Assembly (NCBI GenBank): GCA_029215795.1
Contig: JARDYH010000002.1
Coordinates: 16,051,001 to 16,115,000 of the forward strand
DNA from: Anniella stebbinsi
Lineage: Eukaryota > Chordata > Lepidosauria > Squamata > Anniellidae
Direction: 5' to 3'
Length of the DNA: 64,000 bases
Shown here: positions 54,411 through 64,000 of the stretch, in pieces
Layout: each line of letters opens with the position of its first letter
Position numbering within the stretch: the first letter of the stretch is position 1
Notes under the pieces: model-generated
Database searches by the model: none
The model's input: only the letters and a program-made list of their open reading frames with translations
What the model was told of the DNA's origin: nothing
Translations under genes and position numbers: made by a program

Positions 54411-54873
54411 CTGGCTTCAGACAGCACGATAACCCACGATGGGTTAAATAACCCCTGGTGGATTATTGTGTTGTGTGCTGAGATTATTTTAACCCATGGT
54501 GGATTATTTTGCAAAAAAAAAAAAAAAACCCACACAAATAACCAGTGATGTGCAGAGTGGGTTATTTAAACCACAGTTGATTATGTGGTGTGGAGGGTAT
54601 CTCTGGTTATTTTTGTCGGCTACAGAGTCACTAGGCAAGAGCGGTGGCTGCTGCTGTACGTGAGCTGGCAGAACTCTACTTTCAGCAGCAAGGGATGATG
54701 GGATAATAGTGGGAAGACTGAGAGGAGGAGAGTGGGTGTGGGATGAGTTAGTTGCTTAGAACCAACTCATGGTTGGTTATTTCTCTGATCGTGTGGGGAG
54801 AACCAGCAAAATAACCAACTGTGAGTTGACTATTAACCCACTGTTCACTATCGTGGCATCTGAACACAGCCAG
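54411..54873. mobile_element. Foldback MITE, 463 bp
   Basis: The left end CTGGCTTCAGACAGCACGAT has an inverted partner on the right (CTGGCTGTGTTCAGATGCCA). Several AACCCA/TGGGTT and AACCAACT/AGTTGGTT pairs lie inside. Non-coding. No clear duplication. Confidence 0.65.
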
Positions 54874-56245
54874 AGACAGATAAATGCTGCCAGCCACCTG
54901 CTCTAGGTAACTGGAACAGAGTTACAAGAACTCTGCATATTTCAGCTGTATGTTGGATTTTTGCACAAAGGTTTCCTTTTATTGGCCATCCTCCTGTACT
55001 TTTTACCAATATACTCTGTACATTGTCACTACCCGCACTGATCCCTGGATCTTAAGATAAATCAGCATGAGAAGCTCTTTATTTATAGTCCGGGTCAGTG
55101 TTGCAGATGCTTGTACCAACAGTATTAGCTGGGATGCATTGAGTCGGCAGTTAGGAGGGATATGGTAAATGCATGTATTATGCTAAATTGGCTTACATGC
55201 CAACAAACAATGGATATAGTTTCAGATGTTGGACATTTATATGCAGATAATAATCCTGCACTGTGATATATAAAAGTATCAACTTCTATCAGGTGGTATT
55301 TGTCAGGTGCCTTTGCAGAAAAGTAGGCACTTTCATAGGCTCAAAGTTGAAACCTACCAGCAATGCACCTGGATATGCTGCAAACAACAACAACCCTAAA
55401 CCCACCCATATATTTAGACACACAACAGGACTAGTAAACTACACATGATGGAAGCGAAGTTGCTATTGAAACCCCCAGCCCCCACTCACTCACTCACTCA
55501 CTCACTCACTCACTCACATGCACACTGGATAAAGAATTGTATAGTAATTTAAAAACAAATGAGTAAATAGGATTGGGCTGTGCTTTTTGCAAACATTTGA
55601 CATTGTGTAAAAAGTTATCCCTTAAGGTGATTTTTTTCACCAGATGCAAAAGGAGAACCATGTAGTCATGGTGTTCCAAATCATACTTCCACATTAATCA
55701 CCTAACTGGTTCCTAATAGCAGAAGGTGTTCTAGAAGGTCTATTGTGCCTTGATCGGCCACAGATATAATGGATTTCTTTTTCTTGTTGCCAAATAGATC
55801 TTGTTGAACAATCACTGAGGGAACTCACTCTAATTTAGCTTCTTTTTAAATCCTCAGTGATACCATCATGTAGTCATATCTGATTGGCTATGCGATGCTA
55901 CTACTGTTCCTAGGCAGATATTGAACAAGATCTATTTGGAAAACAAATGGTGCTGAAGCCATTGGAACAAAAAGGGTTAAGCTTTGGGGAGCCAACACTT
56001 TGTACACCTGAACCTCTCCCCCTTTTGATGCTGAAAGGGTCACATGCTCCCCAACTTTTTGTGCATCTGTACTAATATATTTAGAAACAAGAGTTCCACA
56101 GCACAGAGGCCTGCCTTTTCTTATGTTAAGCCATTAGGTTCCATGTGTGTCAATACTGCTAAATAAATGAAATGAAATAAAATATCGTTACTGGAAAACA
56201 TTATAGTAAAACACCAGTGTGTAGCACCTGCTTTGCTCTTTAGGC
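54874..56245. other. No gene; (CACT)n at 55486-55517
   Basis: A tetranucleotide CACT/ACTC run lies at 55486-55517. No repeat family or gene is recognised in the rest. Confidence 0.45.
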
Positions 56246-56340
56246 TGCAATCCTATGCACACTTACCTGGGAGTAAGCTCCATATGTCACAGGAGCTAAG
56301 TACATGTACTTACTTCTGAGCATATATGCATAGGATTGCA
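56246..56340. mobile_element. Small palindromic MITE, 95 bp
   Basis: TGCAATCCTATGCACACTTA at the left and its inverse ending TGCATAGGATTGCA at the right, with ACTTACCTGGGAGTAAG/CTTACTTCTGAG between. Almost the whole element is one hairpin. Degraded copies at 15.4, 22.5, 51.6, 56.6 and 59.1 kb. Confidence 0.75.
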
Positions 56341-56591
56341 CTATTAAAATCAGTGAAATTTTAAAACAACTTAAATGCAAATTTGCTCCCAATGTTTTTT
56401 TTTTAAAAAAATTAAGTTTATCATGTGAACACTTTTGGGATGATACAAATTTACTTCTCTGTAAAAATAAAAATGTTACAAACGAATTACTGACAGTACC
56501 CATCATCAAATGAAAGGTTTTGCTTTTATACAGTTAATCAAATTTCATTCACATTAGTTTGAGTGGGTCATGTTAACAAATATGTCTTCCA

Positions 56592-56666
56592 GTGCAATCT
56601 CAGCTCAGAACTATGTCCCACTGAACTGACTGGAACTTGCTTCCTGGCAAGTGTGTATAGGATAAT
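56592..56666. repeat. Small palindromic MITE copy
   Basis: GTGCAATCTCAGCTCAGAAC then GTCCCACTGAACTGACTGGA and GTGTGTATAGGAT: degraded copy of 56246-56340. Confidence 0.5.
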
Positions 56667-57890
56667 ATGGAGTGTTCAAAAAGGCTTAATTTGTTATGTA
56701 GCTCCTTCCTGTTGTAAGTGATTTCAAAATTGCATCTGTATTTCCGACAGCTCCAGTCAAGAAATAGGTTTGCTTTATTTGCAAGTGCTGGGAAATGGGA
56801 TTACCATGGGCAAATCAGAACATATCATCTTACTGTTCTAGCATTCACATACTTAATACTACACAAGGTCTTTTTTTCAGGTGTTAATAGAAAAATCAAT
56901 TTTACATCACAACAGCTGGGATCGTTTTAAATATCACAGCTGTCAGAATTTGAAAATAAGTAATTTGAACATGGCCGCTGTGTTGAACATGTAGTAAAAT
57001 GAAAACAGGAGTGATCTGTATGTATTACTCCCTTTGCCAACCAAACTTCCGGTCTGACTGGCAGTGCCATTGCACTGATATCTAATAACAGCTTTCAGCT
57101 TTTAGTCATGTTATGGCAGCAGTGAATGCATCGAATTTATTTCCCATATGAAGCAAGGGAACGGCTTGCTTACTACATTAACAGTGAAATTATCTGTTTC
57201 GTGTATGCTTATAAGTTAGCTGAAAAGATAATTTTAATTACAGAAATAGCATCAACTATGAAAAACCTTGATTTAAAGAACAGCCAATCCACTTACATAA
57301 GTATTCTGATGCCAGTCAGTCTACAGATTAAGTAATAGTTGTGATAAATGGCAAGCCTTTGTTATTCTAGAAATTGAGAGCTTTGTGTTAAAATGAAACT
57401 CTAGAATTGTTTACACAGTCCGTACAAAAACCATGCACAGCACAGGAACAATTTAACCATTTCTTTCCTAATTGTTACGCCCTGTAGCTATACAGGGAAG
57501 CAATAAATCAATTTAGAACAAATCTATAATGGGACTAATTTGGCTTTCCCCAAAACTAAACCTATGGCATTAATTTAAAGATTAAAGGGCTATGGTAAGA
57601 ACTAATAATAACAAACAGTAACAAGAAACATTTTTAATTTCTAAACTGAAGGTTGCCAGATTTAAAACCAAGCTAAATGTCACACGCTCCACCTCAAATA
57701 TCTCATGACTGGATGCTGAATGTGGCACTCACTGCATTGATAACACTCTGCATGAGCTCAAAACACTCCCTTTGTTATTCTTACAGATGAAATTCGTTCG
57801 CTCCAAATTTTGCTATGAATTTACCCAATCTGCAACTGCTTAAACTATATTTCAAATGGAATGTTCTTGCATGCCCAAATCTGCACTTTT
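56667..57890. other. Repeat-poor stretch, no gene recognised
   Basis: No transposon or simple repeat is visible and no coding motif. Could hold conserved non-coding DNA, but this cannot be judged from one sequence. Confidence 0.35.
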
Positions 57891-58080
57891 CAGAATGATT
57901 CACAACTAAAAAAAATGGACAGAAAAATTAAGGAAAAGTGTGCACAAAAAATGCATCTATTATGGGAAAGTATGCACAAAAATACAGAATATTAGGAGGA
58001 AGCCTCTTGCAAAACATATGTACATAAGGAAAAGTTTGTACAAAAATGCGTAATTAGCAGAAATGGACATGAAAATGCAT
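57891..58080. repeat. Degenerate internal repeats
   Basis: GGAAAAGTGTGCACAAAAAA, GGGAAAGTATGCACAAAAAT and GGAAAAGTTTGTACAAAAAT recur at irregular spacing (about 35 and 70 bp). Looks like an old, degenerate tandem or a MITE interior. Confidence 0.5.
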
Positions 58081-59134
58081 ATGAATTTTCATATAGACTC
58101 TTTGGAGTTGAATTTACAAACTGATGCAGAGACAGGTAGAAATGAATGAATATTTGGGGGGGGGGAAATACAAGATCTCAGTCTTGCCTCTGAGAACTTG
58201 TGCGGCAAAGTATCATGTGATAAGGATACTGGCCTACCATAGAGGACTGTTGTAAGGATTTATGAGATAATACATGTGAAGAGCTTTGAATATGCTTTAA
58301 AAGAGTTATTATTATTAAAGCCATGAGCTTTAATAATAAAGTAGAGGAATATGAAAGATGCAGATAGGAAATGTGTAATACTGAGGAATACAAAGGATGC
58401 AGATAGGAAATGTGTAACTCTTCATGCTGCCGTTCTGAGTGCAAGTTCCCTTGCTGATAATGGTCACAACAAATTCTGTTGTTGGCATACCTAGATTTCC
58501 TCCCCTTCCCCCAGATATATGTGGGGATTACAATATGGTCTATAAAGTGTATCATGCCGGTAAGATGGTAAAATGTGAATTTTGAAGTGATATGATTTTT
58601 ATTAAATCTCAGAGAGGCAACTCTTAATAATAACACAACCATAATCCTTTTAGTGTGTAGCCATATCAAAGGGAACTCTAACAAGGGCAAGAGTAGTCCT
58701 TGTTGCTGATCAAGACGTTATTCGAAAAAGATGTCAGAACATGTATTGCTAGTTGGAAATGCCTACATTCACACAGAAAGGCCGCAATAAAGCACAGCAT
58801 TTGGTGTGCAGAGATTTAGCTGTGCGCTGGACTGTAGGCCGTACATCTGTGTCTCTGTGACTGCTATTCTAAATACATTTTCTTGGAAATAAAATGCCAG
58901 TTTTCTCAATTTAATTGACACTCAAGTTTATTTTAATCCAATCAAGAAGAACTGCATCCATGTCAGTCTGTTTTGGATCTGGGTACATATGTATATATGT
59001 GGGTGTGCTTAAAGAAAAGCTAAAATACCAGAAACATTCAGGCAGTAGATATCAAAGTATGTATTTTCATTTTCAAAATTATCACATGCTAATCAAGGCT
59101 AGCATAAAACACAAGAAAGAAAATGACACTAACT
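58081..59134. other. No gene recognised
   Basis: A direct repeat lies at 58345-58370 and 58390-58415 (GGATGCAGATAGGAAATGTGTAA-like). The minus-strand frame 58690-58178 (170 codons) is Ser/His/Leu-rich, includes this repeat and shows no domain, so it is not called. Confidence 0.4.
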
Positions 59135-59220
59135 GTGCAAATCTACGCATGTCTCCTCAAAAGTAAGTACTAATGACTTCAATAGGACTTACTCCCAAGT
59201 AATTATTTATAGGACTGCAG
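59135..59220. repeat. Small palindromic MITE copy
   Basis: GTGCAAATCTACGCATGTCT, AATAGGACTTACTCCCAAGT and TTATAGGACTGCAG: copy of the 56246 palindrome. Confidence 0.6.
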
Positions 59221-62200
59221 CCTGCGTAATTTTGTATCAATTTCTATCACACACACACACACAACTGCTCTCAAAAACAGTCTAAGGAATCATAGCAACA
59301 CTGTATGTTATTCCTCATCTACTGGAATTGTTGTAACAGGTGCAGTAGTAATAATATGCTGGGCAATCAACTTTTTCCCGCTGATCTGTCAGTTTAGCTT
59401 AATAATGCCATTAAGAATGTAAACATTTCTGCAATTTATATTTAAAAGTCAATAAAATAATGGGGTGCACTACTTATCCTTTTTAATTTTTTAAGTAATA
59501 CATTTGATTATTTTAATCATGTCATCCCTTAACTGGATGGATTTAAATATGCAGGGTACATCAATGTGGATTCCCCCCCCCCCCCCCTTCACCACCTTCA
59601 TTAGAAAAGCCATTGAGCAATTCTATCTTACTCCTTTTAAAGCAGAGATTATTTAGGGACAATCAGCAGACATTCTACATTCAATTGTTCGTAACGGCAA
59701 GGAAATATGTGTAATATATCTTATATTAAATAGGAAGGGTACTATAATTGACCATAAAGGACTGGGACTCCGAACCACAGCAGTCAAATAAAATAACTTA
59801 GTAATAATAAGGATCAGCTATAAAAACTATTCTCAGTGTAATTACAGGGAGTTAGCTAGCAAGTGCAAAATGTTTTTTTTTTAATGTCAAAAAGAAAGAA
59901 AGAAAAGAATTTGTAATGTTATAGACTTTCCCATTATATCAGCACTACTAGTAGTATTCGGGGTTTACTAGTCTATAATTCTCACTGAAATGTCTACAGA
60001 GGTGAAAAAGCCAAGTCAAATGTTAGTCTGGATTGTTAACATCCTCTTTGCATATCTGCAGGTCAGCTACAATGGAAGCAGCTGGAATCCAACATTCTTC
60101 ACGCTGCCCCACCAATTTACTCCTGCACTGCCTTCTCTCAGGGCGAGTGTAATTTGGTCTCTATGAAAGCTCAGCTCTGGGTCCCTTGAGAACGACAGGC
60201 AAAGACTACATATTTCAGGGGTGCCTCAGCGGAGACACATCACAACACTGCTTTTCATTTGTTATCTTCTCAGCTTTAGACTGTTCTTGGTTTAAATGCC
60301 GAAACACACCTCTCTTAGTACAAGTAGATTTTGTACACTGGGATATTTATAGCAGTGCGACTTCTGTTTAGGTACCTATTAAAATGGTACAGGGCTACAA
60401 CATTTCCTCTATTTAAGTCTTTATTAATATTTTGGGTCATCCTACTAATAAAATAAAAACTGAGGGAGGCAGGATGTACATATACGTGAGTGATACACAC
60501 ACAACTGCAGGCAAACAGCTATAAAATAACCATGACTGATATTATGATACTATAAGCCGACCATATCTTAAATACTAAAAAAATTACAGGAACTAGTAGC
60601 AAAATGATGCTACTAATGCCAACAGAAACAACAGTAGCTGCAAAGGATTCAACATTACACTAGAACATTTTAATATCTGCAGACACATGCAACTCTTCTT
60701 TTGTTTAACCATGGGGGGAATCTAAGTTGGTTTTGGGATGTGAGAGAAGAAAAATTGGCCCTGTACCATGTGCTATTCTAACATGCCTGTTGCAACCATT
60801 TACTCTAGGAGACAAATGCTTTAAGCATTACAATTCACGCACATACCTTGGACTTTCTAAGTTATTCCAGTACTAAAACATGTGGATATTTTCTAAGCAA
60901 TTTCTGGTACCAATCTGGCAAAACAAAATATTGCATATTCTCACAAGAATCTAACATGGACATATACATTATATAAGGCTGATTCTTGAAGAGCCTCATT
61001 GCGATTCATATGCCTGGGTGGCTGGAACTAAAATATTAAAATATGTTAATTAATAGAATGCCTGATTTCTGGAAGCCGGGGCATGGAACTAAGTTTTCAG
61101 TAGTTCTACAGCAATGTCAGTCCGCCTCATCCGTGTTCTTTTTCCAAACATGTACTTTAAGACATACATTCTGCAGGCTTGTCCAAAGCAAAGCTGAACT
61201 GATAGATAACTGTGCAGACAAAATAATAGTACAGTCGATCCACAAACTAGTTAAGCTGAATTACTAGAGTTTAAGCCAATTTATCCCCATTGACTGCAGT
61301 TGGAATTCATTGACTGCAACTTCTTTGGGTTATGGATCAGGCTAGCAGTATCCCACACAGTTTTCTCATATGCGGTGGATTCCCATAGACAGTTGCTGCA
61401 CAAAATATACAGCAGTTGCCTTGTCCAAAAACATCCCTGTCTACAAACATGGTGGAGGGGAGGGGGAGGAATCCTTTTTGTAAATGAAGACAGCGATACC
61501 CCTATGAATCTAGACAGCCATTGTCTATCTATCACTCTTTCTAAACACAGCTTGGTACAATATCTCTAAATCCTAGGTCCTTGACATACTACGGCAATTT
61601 TACAGTAAACTGAGTATAACGTGAACCAGACGTATTCTCAAACAGGAAACAAACAACTCTTCTGCACAATTTCCTGTAGATCACTTGGAAAGGTATTTAA
61701 AGGCTGTACTGGCAAAGAGCATTTCCAAATTACCCCTGCCCTCCCCAGAACAAAATATGTACTCAGCCCAAGATTTTAGGAATACTGTATTTTCTTAAAG
61801 GCAACATGCATTCATTTTCCAAGTCTACACCATCAATTTATCATTAAGCAACGTAGCCACTATTTATAATTTTATTTGTGAAGATACTGAAATATATTTT
61901 TATTTCTGCAACCATATTCAAGTTTAAACATACAAGGAGGTGGTCACCACACAATATGCTATGGTGTAGCATATTGGCTCAGAGTCGATTTAAAGCTGCA
62001 TTCAAAAACGATAATTTAATCAGCTTTACTTCTCTAAATATATCTTTGTCTACACCTACATCTATCTAGTCTATAAATAGAATAATGATCATTTAATTTT
62101 TGCACCATAAAAAGGCATCACCACTATTAAGACAACATTTGAAAGCGTGATTTAATTGAGATGGCATGGTTAAAAAATTTATTTCGTTAAACCCTTAGAT

Positions 62201-64000
62201 ATGGAACATTCTATGTTTTGCTTTTAAAAACACATACACTACTCTCACACAGATATGCACACATAGGAGGCCTGGCCTTCCTATATATAAAGTGCCAAGC
62301 AAATACAGACATATTATGTACAGTGAAGTACATATTTATCTTTTCTGACTTTTCTCTTTTCTTGATATGAATGGGCACATTTCAAAACTATTGATTATAC
62401 TTCTAGATTAAGCAGTGAATTTGAATCCTCCAGCAATTTAGAGTGGTAGAAAATAAAAATTCTATCAGCTATGTTGGTTTGTAAAATATAATGCAGAAAA
62501 TATATTGAAAGTACATAAAATTAAAATATCTAACTGTAATGCTACTTTAAAAAATGTTATTGTAGTACTGTTTATGAGAGTGAGGTAATGACTATAAGAC
62601 ACATATTGCTAACATCCACTGATTTCAATAGGATGTTCTTCTCTTATAATAGATTTCTGGGATGTTACTGTTTTTACATAGATTGAATATGCCCCTTTAT
62701 TTCTGACCTTGAATATTTCCAAACTTAGATACTACCATTTCATAAACTCCATATGCAATGTCATCATGAAATATGAGGTATGGATTTCAGCGCTTGTTTT
62801 AAAAAAGTGGATTAAATACAAAGAAGTCTGACAGGTGTGTTTTAAAACAGGCAATTTTACAGGAAAACAGACATTATTATGATCCCCCCATCACATATAT
62901 TTTTACTTTTTATTTATTACAGTTGGTAGATGAAATTATACTATTTGGCCTAGACTATTAGCAGGAACAATACTATGGACTATTTATCTCTGTCTAAGAA
63001 CTTTTTGTAGTTCAAAAGGTCCATAATAAGAATAGCAGACAGAGTACAAACATGAAAAGTAATTAGCATATACTTTTTTGTGATTTGATGACTTGACAAA
63101 TAACTATTTCAAAACAAGTAGTTGGTGAGATGGCTTGACGGTTGTTGGTATAATGTACAAAAAAGAGTAATTATGATAATTATAGGGTTCTCTATATGAT
63201 TTAACACATGCGCATGCGGGTGAGCACCAATAATGAGATCTTAAAATACTATTAAGTGAAAGTTTTGCCACTTTTGCTTTCAATTCCATTTGCAATAATG
63301 TCATCTTTGCTGTCTCCATGTTCTTTCAAGTATGGCATTTGATCAAGCAACTGCTTGCTAAAATCTCAGTCATGTGCAATTAGCAATGCTAAATATCAGA
63401 TTAAAAAAGTGTTTTCAGGCCATACAAACTATCAGAAATATCTCTCAAGATTCCAGAAGCAAAGCTTTAAAAGACAGAGGCGTTGGCAGCATGGTTATTA
63501 CACTCAATGTGTTACACAACTCAAAGCAGGCATTATTGAAATAAATGTGTGTATGTGTATGTGTATGTATTAGCATAAAACTCAAAGCAAGGAACACTAT
63601 CAGATAAAAAGTGACACATTGTCACATATGGTTTGACCACATACATTAAATACATAATATTTCCTGTGAAAGTAGTGTTTATTTATTTTTAAACAAGTAC
63701 TACAAATTTAAAGAAATATGGGTCTTTAACATTGGAAAGGGGAAAATGCTGCTGTGGAGAAGATGGATGACATAAACAACAGGTGAACTAAATAACGGAA
63801 GTGTTTGATTTCCTTAAATACTATATCATACCTTTGTTACGAAATGAGCAACTCAATGCTATGATCGTTCATATGTGTTTATTTGTCTTTTGTGAAGAAT
63901 TTTTAAAAAGAGAGAGAAAGAAAAAGAGAGAGGGAGACTCTATACCCCACCATACCTAACATAAATACAGAGGGGTTTGGAGTGATTTTGCATGTTTTCC
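59221..64000. other. Repeat-poor AT-rich tail, no gene recognised
   Basis: A (CA) run at about 59250-59264, a 15-C run at 59573-59587, a GTAT-type run at about 63547-63569 and a purine-rich stretch at about 63908-63935. No transposon or coding motif could be supported. Frames up to 89 codons look like chance. Confidence 0.4.

Noticed and set aside
55486..55517. CRISPR-like regular repeat
   Set aside because: It is a plain CACT microsatellite without spacers, in vertebrate DNA.
58178..58690. 170-codon minus-strand open frame
   Set aside because: Composition is biased (Ser, His, Leu), it includes an internal DNA duplication, and no splice or start context or motif supports it.

Overview
The window looks like nuclear DNA of a squamate reptile, most likely a lizard. 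This is inferred from its repeats: CR1 tails with the sauropsid 3' end, many 3' ends of an L2-like LINE (tail motif GAGAGCTTCGGCTAT then GGGCGGTATA and AATAAA repeats), a tRNA-headed SINE, hAT and 3-bp-TSD MITEs, an R4/Dong-like LINE fragment and a DIRS retrotransposon. There is no operon structure. No host gene can be named. Nearly all long open frames belong to transposons.

The centrepiece is 8972-14769, a 5.8-kb tyrosine-recombinase retrotransposon of the DIRS1 type on the minus strand. It appears complete: inverted terminal repeats, an internal complementary region matching both outer ends, a gag-like frame with a Cys/His cluster, an RT/RNase H/methyltransferase-like frame with YLDD, and a tyrosine recombinase with R, HxxR, W and Y in place. 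All frames are open, so the copy is probably young. It lies inside an older, decayed L2-like LINE (YADD motif at about 14.94 kb) whose two halves can be joined across the insertion. Both junctions and the internal copy share a GAA triplet, the expected crossover core. Gag mRNA would start near the right terminal repeat. RT and recombinase frames lack an ATG near their 5' ends, and the recombinase frame is the gag frame continued after one TGA.

The rest, left to right. 0.3-4.2 kb: a foldback MITE, three L2-like LINE tails and one more LINE 3' end. 6.7-7.0 kb: a hAT MITE with a perfect 8-bp duplication. 8-15.3 kb: the split LINE and the DIRS. 15.4-18.6 kb: foldback MITEs. 20.2-21.7 kb: a hAT-like MITE, then a SINE split by a hAT element that carries an L1 fragment. 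24.7-25.2 kb: two exon-like blocks with matching splice phase on the minus strand, protein not recognised. 27-31.3 kb: foldback MITEs, an L2-like insertion with an 8-bp duplication, a (TTC)20 tract and a SINE. 33-35.9 kb: LINE tails and an unclassified repeat holding a second hAT MITE. 36-42.5 kb: CR1 copies, one split by two later insertions, and an R4/Dong-like fragment between TAA repeats. 43.2-43.65 kb: a decayed open frame. 48.6-54.9 kb: CR1, L2-like and MITE copies. 55-64 kb: repeat-poor, AT-rich DNA with small palindromic MITEs and simple repeats.

All assignments come from reading the sequence and remembered family motifs. No database search was run, and clade names for LINEs are approximate.
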